6,415 nt of DNA from Solobacterium sp. UBA636. Its GTDB lineage: Bacteria; Bacillota_I; Bacilli_A; Erysipelotrichales; Erysipelotrichaceae. The DNA is taken from positions 18,057 through 24,471 of the forward strand of contig DBOW01000140.1 in the NCBI GenBank assembly GCA_002299675.1, written 5' to 3'. Of the stretch, positions 1-5,676 are shown piece by piece. The position numbers were made by a program, and so were the translations under genes. The notes beneath the pieces are model-generated. The model ran no database searches. It saw nothing but the letters and a program-made list of their open reading frames with translations, and was not told the DNA's origin. Each line of letters opens with the position of its first letter. The first letter of the stretch is position 1.

Positions 1-492
1 TTCATCGGTAAGGAATGGATATTCATTCATATACATCTTTACATTATCGATGTCATCCCAATAGGCAACAAGTTCATCCTTAGATGAACCAAGGGCATTC
101 GCCACTGTTTTGGCGATATCTTCAAGGAACGAACCTTCTGTAATTGTGACCGTATCGGTTGGCCTGTAAAACTTGGAATCATCACTTAAAGTAGTAATTA
201 TTTCATCAAGACTTAAGCCTGACTCCAGAACATGGGTACCGGCTTTAAAATTAATGACTGAAGGCGAAAGAAAACGGGCGTAGAGATAACAGATAGAACT
301 GTTGCGGATAATGCCGGCTTCCTCAAGATCTTCAAATACCTGTTTACCATAGGCACCCTTCTCTACCACGAATTCAGTGTTGTTCTCATAGCGCTTAGGT
401 GTAATCTGAATCTTTACAAAAAATACTGAGCCAATAATCAGAAGGATTACAGTCAGAAAAGTTAGAATGACAATCTTGACGGATTTATTCAT
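1..492 (-). CDS. mltG: Endolytic murein transglycosylase MltG (YceG-like), N-terminal part; gene continues beyond the left edge
   Basis: MltG is a membrane-anchored lytic transglycosylase that cleaves nascent peptidoglycan strands and is thought to end glycan elongation. The first 164 codons are visible and the frame is open to base 1. Residues 1-5 are a short basic cytoplasmic stretch (MNKSV). Residues about 6-26 are a single hydrophobic segment (starting KIVILTFLTVILL), which fits the family's N-in membrane anchor. The extracytoplasmic part follows, and around residues 115-130 comes the stretch TVTITEGSFLEDIAKTVA, which resembles the family's 'I-P-E-G-x-t-x-x-x-I-A' LysM-like region. The catalytic glutamate would lie further on and cannot be checked. 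The start at 492 was chosen because GAGG (505-502) sits 9 bases upstream; in-frame ATGs at 498 and 501 are too close to it. The gene overlaps the DUF1292 gene by 8 bases, and translational coupling is likely. Family identification is by recognition of sequence and of gene order. Confidence 0.88.
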   Translation of the reverse strand, partial: MNKSVKIVILTFLTVILLIIGSVFFVKIQITPKRYENNTEFVVEKGAYGKQVFEDLEEAGIIRNSSICYLYARFLSPSVINFKAGTHVLESGLSLDEIITTLSDDSKFYRPTDTVTITEGSFLEDIAKTVANALGSSKDELVAYWDDIDNVKMYMNEYPFLTDE

Positions 493-730
493 TTTCATCA
501 TCCTCATCAAAGGCCGCAACTACTTCATCAATCATTGAAAGTTCTTCTTCATCCTCTACAACTTCGAGATTTCCTTCCTCATCATAGCGGAATGGATAAA
601 TTTCATCTTCCTTTCCATCGAGATAACAGATAACATAGTTATTCTCATTCGCATCAAATGTAAAGAGAATATTCATCTCCATTGACTTTCCTTCTTCGTC
701 AGTGATAGTAATTTTATTATAGTCTTCCAT
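485..730 (-). CDS. DUF1292 family protein (YrzB-like), small acidic cytoplasmic protein
   Basis: This is an 81-residue protein of unknown biochemical role. It fits the DUF1292 family, which includes B. subtilis YrzB: an N-terminal 'ITITDEEGKSMEMNILFTF' strand pattern (residues 7-25), then YVICYLDGKEDEIYPFRYDEEGNL, then a very acidic tail ending DEDDENE. It has no signal peptide or membrane segment. The length is close to that of other members (about 80-100 residues). The start is supported by AGGAGG at 740-735, four bases before the ATG, which is short but strong. It begins 34 bases after the ireB stop, directly behind a terminator-like hairpin, and its last 8 bases overlap the mltG start. 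In Bacillus relatives the same gene sits beside mltG, which supports the call. No function should be inferred beyond this conserved linkage. Confidence 0.85.
   Translation of the reverse strand: MEDYNKITITDEEGKSMEMNILFTFDANENNYVICYLDGKEDEIYPFRYDEEGNLEVVEDEEELSMIDEVVAAFDEDDENE
502..505 (-). promoter_or_regulatory. Ribosome binding site of mltG, inside the DUF1292 coding sequence
   Basis: On the minus strand GAGG occurs in GATGAGGATGATGAAAATG, the part of the upstream gene that codes for its acidic tail. Three in-frame ATGs follow, at 501, 498 and 492. Only the one at 492 has normal spacing (9 bases), so this site decides the mltG start. Confidence 0.55.
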
Positions 731-744
731 ATTTCCTCCTGTTT

Positions 745-770
745 AAAAAGTAGCCTTTTTGAGGCTACTT
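745..770 (-). terminator. Intrinsic terminator-like hairpin at the end of ireB
   Basis: Read on the minus strand, AAGTAGCC (770-763) pairs perfectly with GGCTACTT (755-748) across the 7-base loop TCAAAAA. A run of five T (749-745) follows, partly shared with the stem. The ireB stop codon TAG (767-765) lies inside the 5' arm. The T-run is short, so the hairpin may only partly terminate transcription, leaving DUF1292-mltG expressed at a lower level. On the plus strand no T-run follows the stem, so it points in the minus direction. Confidence 0.65.
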
Positions 771-1028
771 AGATTCTAAATAAAATCTTACAAGCTCTTC
801 GATAATCTCATATCTTTCAACCTGCTGTATTTCATTACGTGCATTATTATGACTTGAAATATATGCTGGATCATTCGAAATCAAATAACCTGCAATTTGA
901 TTAACCGGATTGTAGCCTCTTTCCTCCAAAGATCTGGAAACGGAAGATAAAAGCTGCTTAAGATTCTCTCTTCTGATTTCCTCAGATGTAAACAGCATTG
1001 TGCTTGAAAAATTCATTTTATCTGCCAT
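765..1028 (-). CDS. ireB: IreB family regulatory phosphoprotein (DUF965, YrzL-like)
   Basis: This is an 87-residue cytoplasmic protein of the IreB/DUF965 family. In Enterococcus faecalis, IreB is phosphorylated by the PASTA-domain Ser/Thr kinase IreK and acts as a negative regulator of cephalosporin resistance. The family signature is clear: SLEERGYNPVNQIAGYL (residues 34-50), then SNDPAYISSHNNARNEI, and the C-terminal EIIEELVRFYLE. The N-terminus (MADKMNFSSTMLFT) is a little longer than usual. T10 in 'STMLF' may align with the phosphorylated threonine of relatives; this is inference. The start is supported by AGGAGGT (1042-1036) 7 bases before the ATG. It lies 62 bases after the alaS stop, the standard Firmicutes arrangement. 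Its stop codon sits in a terminator-like hairpin, and ruvX, the usual next gene, is not there. Confidence 0.92.
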   Translation of the reverse strand: MADKMNFSSTMLFTSEEIRRENLKQLLSSVSRSLEERGYNPVNQIAGYLISNDPAYISSHNNARNEIQQVERYEIIEELVRFYLESK

Positions 1029-1051
1029 TAGAAGTACCTCCTACTTAATCA

Positions 1052-1081
1052 ATTATAAGCTATTTTGCCTGCTTTTTGAAA
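1052..1081 (-). promoter_or_regulatory. Possible internal promoter between alaS and ireB
   Basis: A perfect TATAAT lies at 1057-1052 on the minus strand. TTTCAA (1081-1076) stands 18 bases upstream and matches TTGACA at only 3 of 6 positions. The start point would fall near 1045, just ahead of the ireB Shine-Dalgarno sequence. With so weak a -35 in AT-rich DNA this may be chance. If real, it would let ireB escape T-box control. Confidence 0.3.
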
Positions 1082-1090
1082 TGATTTTAA

Positions 1091-3709
1091 CTAATTAAGA
1101 ACAGTTTGCTCAATATGTGACACAATGGAATCAATCTGACCATTATTCACACCGCCTGCCTGGGCCAGGTCTGGTTTGCCGCCACCCTTGCCATTAGCCA
1201 TAGCTGCACCTTCATTTACCAGCTTTGAAGCGTTAAAGCCTGCATCAAGAGCTTTCTTGCCCACGCCGGCTACAAAGGCATATTTATCAGCTGTCTCATT
1301 AATGATATAGACAAGACCGCCATCCAGTTTATTTCTGATTAAAGAGGCAAAGTCCTTAAGATTATAGTCCAGATTTGCGGCTTTAATAATCACATACTTA
1401 AAGCCCCTGGTTTCTTTTGCGTTAGACACATAAGCATCGGCATCCAGATTCATGACTCTTTCCTTAAGTTTATTATTTAAAGACTGCATAGCTGAGAGCT
1501 CGTTCTTTAAGCCGACAACCTTGTCAAATACCTGATCAACATTCTTCAGCTTTAATTCTGTTTTAATGCTGTTAAGTTTATTTTCATAGTCCATAGCCTG
1601 CTCATAGGCCTTAAGCTTAGTCTTAACTTCGATACGGCGTATGCCAGAACCTACTGATTCCTCAGAAACAATTTTGAATGAACCAAGCTTACTTGTATTG
1701 TCTACATGAGTACCGCCACAGAATTCCTTAGATACAGAACCCATAGAAACTACACGGACATAATCACCATATTTCTCATCAAAGAGAGCTATGGCATCAG
1801 TCTTTTTGGCATCTTCAACACTTAACACCTCAGTAACTACCGGCAGCTCTTCACAGATCCATTCATTGACCAGGGCTTCAACTTTATGCAGATCCTCATC
1901 AGAAATCTTTTCAAAATGTGAGAAGTCGAAACGGGCGTAGTCTTTGCAGACATAAGAACCGGCCTGTGCGATATGATTGCCCAGTACCTTCTTTAAAGCC
2001 GCCTGCAGCAGGTGTAAAGAAGAGTGATTAGCCTTAATCATCAGTCTTTCAACTTCGTTAATCTCCAGTTTGAATGTGTCGCCTTCTCTGATAACACCTT
2101 CGTTTACTTTTACATGATGCATAAACTCACCATTTGGTGCCTTATTTACATCGCTTACATCAGCCTTCACATTATCGTTATATAGAATACCGGTATCGGC
2201 AATCTGGCCACCGCTTGTAGCGTAGAAGCAGGAATGCTCAAGAACTACATCGCCCTCATCAGTTATTTCTTCTACCCTGACACCATTCTTAAATAAGGCA
2301 ACAGCCTTTGATTCATCTTTTGTCTGAGTATAGCCGGTGAATTCAAAAGGAGTATTAAGCTCTAAGAGGTCACTTGACTGGGCATGCATTGACTGTTCAT
2401 CATCTCTGGCATTTCTGGCCATCTGTTTCTGTTTCTCCATGCAGGCATTAAAGCCATCCATATCACATCTGATGCCTCTTTCTTCTGCCGATTCGATAGT
2501 CATTTCCTTAGGGAAACCATATGTATCATACAGCTTGAATATTACTTCGCCCTTTAATACGCCATCCTTAACATTATCCAGTTCCTGATTGAGCAGTTTT
2601 TCACCATTGGCCAGAGTCTGAATAAATGACTCCTCTTCTCTTTTGATCAGCTTCTTGACAAATTCCTTCTTTTCCATCAGATATGGATAGAAACCCTTCA
2701 TATTTTCACATACTTCATCAACCAGCTCATAAAGGAATGGCTTCTCTATACCGATTACACGGGCATAGCGCATGGCACGTCTTAATACTCTTCTTAAAAC
2801 ATAGCCTCTGCCCTCATTAGAGAATGTTGCACCATCTGAAATCGCAAAAGTGCAGGTTCTGATATGATCGGCAATAACTCTGAAAGCCATTTTGTTTTCT
2901 TCATACTTAACACTGGTATACTTTTCAGTTGCGTGAATATATGGCAGAAACAGGTCTGTATCAAAATTGGTTTCGCCATCCTGAATAAGAGAAACCAGTC
3001 TTTCCAGTCCCATGCCGGTATCAATATTTTTCTGAGGCAGTTCTTTGAAATCCCTACGGTCAACACCTTCCTTGGCATCATATTGAGAGAATACATTGTT
3101 CCACAGTTCAATATATCTGTCATTTTCCATTTCCTCAAAGAAAAGTCTTTCGCCAAGACCCTCAGGATCATATTTTTCACCACGGTCATAATAAATCTCT
3201 GAATCTGGTCCACATGGTCCTTCACCTATCTGCCAGAAATTATCATAAGACTTCAGAATGTGACTTGGATTTAAACCAATCTTCTTAGTCCAGATATCAT
3301 AAGACTCTGTATCATCTGGATATACAGTTACATAGATTCTTTCTGGATCAAAACCTATCCATTCAGGAGAAGTCAGAAACTCCCAGGACATCATTAAAGA
3401 CTCTTCCTTGAAATAATCGCCAATTGACCAGTTGCCCAGCATTTCAAAGAAAGTATGGTGTCTTGAAGTTTTACCGACGTTTTCTATATCGTTGGTTCTA
3501 ATACACTTTTGCGCATTCGCAATACGGTTGCAGGCTGGTTTTTCACGGCCATCAAGATACTTTTTTAAAGCCGCAACACCTGAATTTATCCATAACAGGG
3601 TTGGATCGTTGACCGGTACTAAAGATGCACCTGGTTCAATCATATGTCCCTTTGATCTGAAGAAATCAAGGAACATCTGTCTTACTTCATTGCCAGTTAG
3701 ATTTTTCAT
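1091..3709 (-). CDS. alaS: Alanyl-tRNA synthetase
   Basis: This class II synthetase charges tRNA-Ala with alanine and hydrolyses mischarged Ser- or Gly-tRNA-Ala. At 872 residues it is full length for the family. The aminoacylation domain contains LLWINSGVAALKKYLDG (38-54), NAQKCIRTNDIENVGKT, and the motif-2 region RHHTFFEMLGNWSIGDYF (83-100). Motif 3 is NIDTGMGLERL, starting at N228. The editing domain keeps its metal ligands: H562 and H566 in HSSLH, and C664 and H668 in CGGTH. A helical linker with heptad-like Leu/Lys content lies around 690-770. The C-Ala domain ends in GGGKPDLAQAGG, beginning at 842. The start is supported by AGGAGG (3724-3719) nine bases before the ATG. A nearer ATG at 3716 is out of frame and soon stops. 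Expression should respond to uncharged tRNA-Ala through the T-box leader upstream. ireB follows. No truncation or missing active-site residue is seen. Confidence 0.98.
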   Translation of the reverse strand: MKNLTGNEVRQMFLDFFRSKGHMIEPGASLVPVNDPTLLWINSGVAALKKYLDGREKPACNRIANAQKCIRTNDIENVGKTSRHHTFFEMLGNWSIGDYFKEESLMMSWEFLTSPEWIGFDPERIYVTVYPDDTESYDIWTKKIGLNPSHILKSYDNFWQIGEGPCGPDSEIYYDRGEKYDPEGLGERLFFEEMENDRYIELWNNVFSQYDAKEGVDRRDFKELPQKNIDTGMGLERLVSLIQDGETNFDTDLFLPYIHATEKYTSVKYEENKMAFRVIADHIRTCTFAISDGATFSNEGRGYVLRRVLRRAMRYARVIGIEKPFLYELVDEVCENMKGFYPYLMEKKEFVKKLIKREEESFIQTLANGEKLLNQELDNVKDGVLKGEVIFKLYDTYGFPKEMTIESAEERGIRCDMDGFNACMEKQKQMARNARDDEQSMHAQSSDLLELNTPFEFTGYTQTKDESKAVALFKNGVRVEEITDEGDVVLEHSCFYATSGGQIADTGILYNDNVKADVSDVNKAPNGEFMHHVKVNEGVIREGDTFKLEINEVERLMIKANHSSLHLLQAALKKVLGNHIAQAGSYVCKDYARFDFSHFEKISDEDLHKVEALVNEWICEELPVVTEVLSVEDAKKTDAIALFDEKYGDYVRVVSMGSVSKEFCGGTHVDNTSKLGSFKIVSEESVGSGIRRIEVKTKLKAYEQAMDYENKLNSIKTELKLKNVDQVFDKVVGLKNELSAMQSLNNKLKERVMNLDADAYVSNAKETRGFKYVIIKAANLDYNLKDFASLIRNKLDGGLVYIINETADKYAFVAGVGKKALDAGFNASKLVNEGAAMANGKGGGKPDLAQAGGVNNGQIDSIVSHIEQTVLN

Positions 3710-3725
3710 TTAACATTTCCTCCTT

Positions 3726-3753
3726 AAAATAAAAACGTCCTCATCTAAGGACG
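3726..3753 (-). terminator. T-box-controlled intrinsic terminator of the alaS leader
   Basis: On the minus strand CGTCCT (3753-3748) pairs with AGGACG (3741-3736), extendable by one T-G pair, and TTTTTATTTT (3735-3726) follows. The 5' arm and loop share CCTTAG with the antiterminator, so the two structures exclude each other. The alaS Shine-Dalgarno sequence begins directly after the T-tract. Confidence 0.92.
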
Positions 3754-3930
3754 CTTTAACGTGGTACCACCTTAGTTCATATATCCACAGACATATGCAC
3801 TTAATATCTTTAACGCAGAAATACGCTTACTGTTAATAAGTATACCGACTATAGCTTCACTTACTTAACATCTTGGGTTTTCACCAGACACCCGCTCTCT
3901 TTAAACTTTACATAAGCTACTTATTAGTCC
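3726..3930 (-). promoter_or_regulatory. T-box riboswitch (alanine, GCU specifier) controlling alaS
   Basis: The leader RNA senses the charging state of tRNA-Ala and lets transcription continue into alaS when the tRNA is uncharged. In 5' to 3' order on the minus strand: the base of stem I is GACTA (3929-3925) paired with TAGTC (3851-3847). The specifier loop has AGTA on its 5' side (within AATAAGTAGC) and GAA followed by GCT (3855-3853) and A on its 3' side, so the specifier codon is GCU, alanine. The distal part of stem I includes AGAGAGCGGG and a GGGT/ACCC helix. A stem III-like helix, CATAT/ATATG, precedes the T-box. The T-box sequence AAGGTGGTACCACG is at 3773-3760; its UGGU can pair with the ACCA end of tRNA-Ala. 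CTAAGG (3775-3770) and CCTTAG (3750-3745) form the antiterminator. The start of the element follows from the predicted promoter. Confidence 0.95.
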
Positions 3931-3936
3931 TAGATA

Positions 3937-3966
3937 ATCTTAACACATTTAAGTTTGAAGTGACAA
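3937..3966 (-). promoter_or_regulatory. Promoter of the alaS T-box transcript
   Basis: On the minus strand TTGTCA (3966-3961, 5 of 6 to the -35 consensus) is separated by 18 bases from TAAGAT (3942-3937, 4 of 6 to the -10 consensus). TG one base upstream makes an extended -10 (TGTTAAGAT). The start would be near 3930, exactly where stem I of the T-box begins, which independently supports the call. The -35 lies only a few bases after the pspC stop codon. Confidence 0.7.
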
Positions 3967-3969
3967 ATA

Positions 3970-4158
3970 TTAATACTCTCTTTTTGGAATTATAATAGCT
4001 GCAAAAAGATATACAAAGAAGCCACCGCCATAGATGAAGCAGAGAATCATAAACAGCAGACGCACAACAGCAGGATCAATATTGAAGTATTCCCCTATTC
4101 CTGCACAAACACCCATGAACATACGGTTATTATCTGATCTGTAAAGTTTTTTATCCAT
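3970..4158 (-). CDS. Small PspC-domain membrane protein
   Basis: This 62-residue protein is almost nothing but a PspC domain. The N-terminus KKLYRSDNNRMFMGVCAGIGEYF (3-25) and the following IDPAVVRLLF match the family's 'kkLyRs..dr.igGVcaGla.yf.iDp.lvRllf' pattern. One long hydrophobic segment follows (about 33-56, with FIYGGGFFVYLFAAIII), then PKREY. In enterobacteria PspC is a membrane component of the phage-shock envelope-stress response. Stand-alone PspC proteins of this size are common in Firmicutes and their role is less clear. The ATG at 4158 has no good Shine-Dalgarno sequence (the best is a weak AAAG in AAAGATATTTTATG), but the domain begins at once, so the start is probably right. 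It lies 65 bases after the GNAT gene and directly before the alaS promoter. Whether it is co-transcribed with the signalling operon upstream cannot be told. Confidence 0.88.
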   Translation of the reverse strand: MDKKLYRSDNNRMFMGVCAGIGEYFNIDPAVVRLLFMILCFIYGGGFFVYLFAAIIIPKREY

Positions 4159-4223
4159 AAAATATCTTTATACATCTTAATTTTAGATAAATTACCGATG
4201 ACTAAATACTTATTAAAACAGGC
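4159..4223 (-). other. Intergenic gap between the GNAT-YoaP gene and pspC, without a clear terminator
   Basis: These 65 bases are AT-rich. I see no stable hairpin followed by a T-run, so read-through from the signalling operon into pspC is possible. A consensus -35 hexamer TTGACA (4235-4230) overlaps the end of the GNAT gene, but at normal spacing it meets only TAAGTA. A 5-of-6 -10 hexamer TAAAAT (4185-4180) has no matching -35. Neither combination is a convincing promoter. Confidence 0.4.
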
Positions 4224-4955
4224 TTATTGTGTCAATATTCTAGAGATCATCTTTTCATCAATCTGATTGGTTTCAACCAATCTACCATTATAAAATACGG
4301 CAAAATTATTAAACGGGCCAGGCAATTTTTTTGCCTTCTCTACAGTGTCTATCAAAATGAATTCACATTCTATATTATTCAAACTGCAGTACTGTTTAAG
4401 CTTTTCAATTCGCTTATGGATAAAGGGACACTGATAAGAATAATAGATTCTTAAACCATTATAATCAAGAACTTCTTTTCTGGCCATGTCTGTAAACTCT
4501 GGATAAGTCCCATTAAAACTGAGGCATAAAAGCTCATAGCCACTTAAAGTTTCATCACATTTTACAAAACCAGAGTGCTTTACAAAATTCTGATCTGAGA
4601 GCCAGTTTTTCTGTTTCCTAAACCCCAGCATACAGACACCATCAAAGCCATTATTCTTTGAATAATTAATACATTCATTTAATAATTCTTTACCATAGCC
4701 CTGATGTTTAAAAGGATTATCCACCCATAGACAGTGGATATAGATAAAATTGCCGGTAACTGGAACTAAGGCATATTCTAATGGAACATATTCAATGAAG
4801 ACTCTCCCATCTACATCCTCTTTGACAAAACGGTAATAATCAAGCCTCTCTTGGATATATTCCCTCTTAAGTTCAACACCTGTATCCTTTATCTTCTTTT
4901 TTATGATGCAGCATAAATGTTCGGATTCTATATTGTCATGATTAATTGTTATCAC
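4224..4955 (-). CDS. GNAT family N-acetyltransferase with C-terminal YoaP-like domain
   Basis: This is a 243-residue, two-domain cytoplasmic protein. Residues about 1-150 are a GNAT fold, which usually transfers an acetyl group from acetyl-CoA to an amine. The acetyl-CoA loop is at WVDNPFKHQGYGKELLNECI (77-96): the G-Y-G core is present, while the usual Q/R at the start of the motif is K83. Residues about 165-242 match the YoaP-like domain: LRIYYSYQCPFIHKRIEKL (168-186), then LPGPFNNFAVFYNGRLVE (211-228). The pattern of strand, CPF, helix and a later proline-containing turn before a strand looks thioredoxin-like with one cysteine (C176); this is inference. The protein has 10 cysteines. The start is GTG, supported by AAGGAG (4968-4963) 7 bases upstream. 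The gene overlaps the response-regulator gene by 14 bases, so it is probably co-translated with it. The substrate is unknown. Confidence 0.85.
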   Translation of the reverse strand: MITINHDNIESEHLCCIIKKKIKDTGVELKREYIQERLDYYRFVKEDVDGRVFIEYVPLEYALVPVTGNFIYIHCLWVDNPFKHQGYGKELLNECINYSKNNGFDGVCMLGFRKQKNWLSDQNFVKHSGFVKCDETLSGYELLCLSFNGTYPEFTDMARKEVLDYNGLRIYYSYQCPFIHKRIEKLKQYCSLNNIECEFILIDTVEKAKKLPGPFNNFAVFYNGRLVETNQIDEKMISRILTQ

Positions 4956-5676
4956 TTAAAAACTCCTTGCGGTACTGACTTGGACTTACACCTACATGTT
5001 TCTTAAAAACCTTGGTAAAGACCCGATAATCGTTATAGCCAACTGATTCAGAAACTTCAACTATGGTTTTAGCCGAGCTCAATAAAAGACTCTTGGCTTT
5101 CTGCATACGGATAGAGGTCAGATAGGAAAGAAAATTCACTCCGATCTGATTTTTGAAAAGCTGTGAAATGTATTGCGCATTAAGGGCAAACCTGTCTGAA
5201 AGAAGATTGAGCGAAATATCTTCATTAAGATGTTCACGAATATACTGGGCAATCTTATTTATCAGATGATCATCAACATCCTCTTCTATTTTCTTTTCAT
5301 AAAGAGAGATACGCAGATTATCTATAACCGCACCAAACTCCTCGTAATCGACCGGTTTTAACAGATAGTCGGCTATCTGCAGCTTAAGGGCCTGTTTACA
5401 GTAATTGAAGTCATCATAGCCACTCACAATAATAAAGGCGGTATTAGGATGTCTGAGCTTAGACATTTCAATCACCTTCAGGCCGTTCATGATAGGTATA
5501 TTGATATCCATGACTACAATATTTGGTTTATATTCATCAATCCTTGATAAAGCCTCAAGACCATCAGATGCCTCACCTATAACTTCCAGATCATGAGACT
5601 CCCAGTCAAAAAGTCTTTTAAAGCCTTCTCTTATTTTTACTTCATCATCTACCAGAAGTACCTTCAGTTTATTCAT
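4942..5676 (-). CDS. Two-component response regulator, REC + AraC-type DNA-binding domain (YesN-like)
   Basis: This 244-residue transcription factor is the likely partner of the histidine kinase encoded just upstream. The receiver domain (about 4-122) has the full active site: acidic pair D10 and D11, phosphoacceptor D57 in VVMDINIP, S85 in IIVSGYDD, and K107 in YLLKPVD. A short linker leads to the AraC/XylS domain (about 138-240). Its two helix-turn-helix units are around ISLNLLSDRFALNAQYISQLF (154-174) and TIVEVSESVGYNDYRVFTKVF (204-224), and the family ending HVGVSPSQYRKEF is intact. YesN-type regulators often control sugar uptake or degradation genes; the target here cannot be read from the window. 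The ATG at 5676 overlaps the kinase stop by 8 bases, with AAGGG (5684-5680) three bases upstream, which is close. The length is normal for the family and nothing is damaged. Confidence 0.95.
   Translation of the reverse strand: MNKLKVLLVDDEVKIREGFKRLFDWESHDLEVIGEASDGLEALSRIDEYKPNIVVMDINIPIMNGLKVIEMSKLRHPNTAFIIVSGYDDFNYCKQALKLQIADYLLKPVDYEEFGAVIDNLRISLYEKKIEEDVDDHLINKIAQYIREHLNEDISLNLLSDRFALNAQYISQLFKNQIGVNFLSYLTSIRMQKAKSLLLSSAKTIVEVSESVGYNDYRVFTKVFKKHVGVSPSQYRKEFLSDNN
4963..4968 (-). promoter_or_regulatory. Ribosome binding site fixing the GTG start of the GNAT-YoaP gene
   Basis: AAGGAG on the minus strand lies 7 bases upstream of GTG at 4955, inside the end of the response-regulator gene. 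No in-frame ATG lies near the start; the ATG in AATCATGAC is out of frame. This site is the reason for choosing the GTG. Confidence 0.75.

Noticed and set aside
2337..2588. Plus-strand open frame of 83 codons
   Set aside because: It lies wholly antisense to alaS, has serine- and leucine-rich composition typical of a shadow frame, and no family pattern.
2864..3202. Plus-strand open frame of 112 codons
   Set aside because: It is antisense to a highly conserved part of alaS; a shadow.
2794..3225. Minus-strand open frame of 143 codons in another frame of alaS
   Set aside because: It overlaps the conserved alaS catalytic domain in a different frame; its sequence resembles no protein family.
3432..3713. 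Plus-strand open frame of 93 codons
   Set aside because: It is antisense to the alaS start region and has no recognisable protein pattern.
3714..3716. ATG close behind the alaS Shine-Dalgarno sequence (GGAGGAAATG)
   Set aside because: It is out of frame with alaS and stops after nine codons. The ATG at 3709 has 9-base spacing and the family's N-terminus.
4207..4228. Repeated AATAAG in the gap after the GNAT gene (within ACAATAAGCC and TTAATAAGTA on the minus strand)
   Set aside because: The two six-base copies are in direct, not inverted, orientation and too short in AT-rich DNA to mean anything; they form no terminator.
4207..4235. Promoter for pspC from the perfect TTGACA at 4235-4230
   Set aside because: At 17-base spacing the -10 position reads TAAGTA, with only two matches to consensus. 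The hexamer lies in coding sequence and is probably chance.
4227..4454. Plus-strand open frame of 75 codons
   Set aside because: It is antisense to the YoaP-like domain, which matches a known family in the minus frame.
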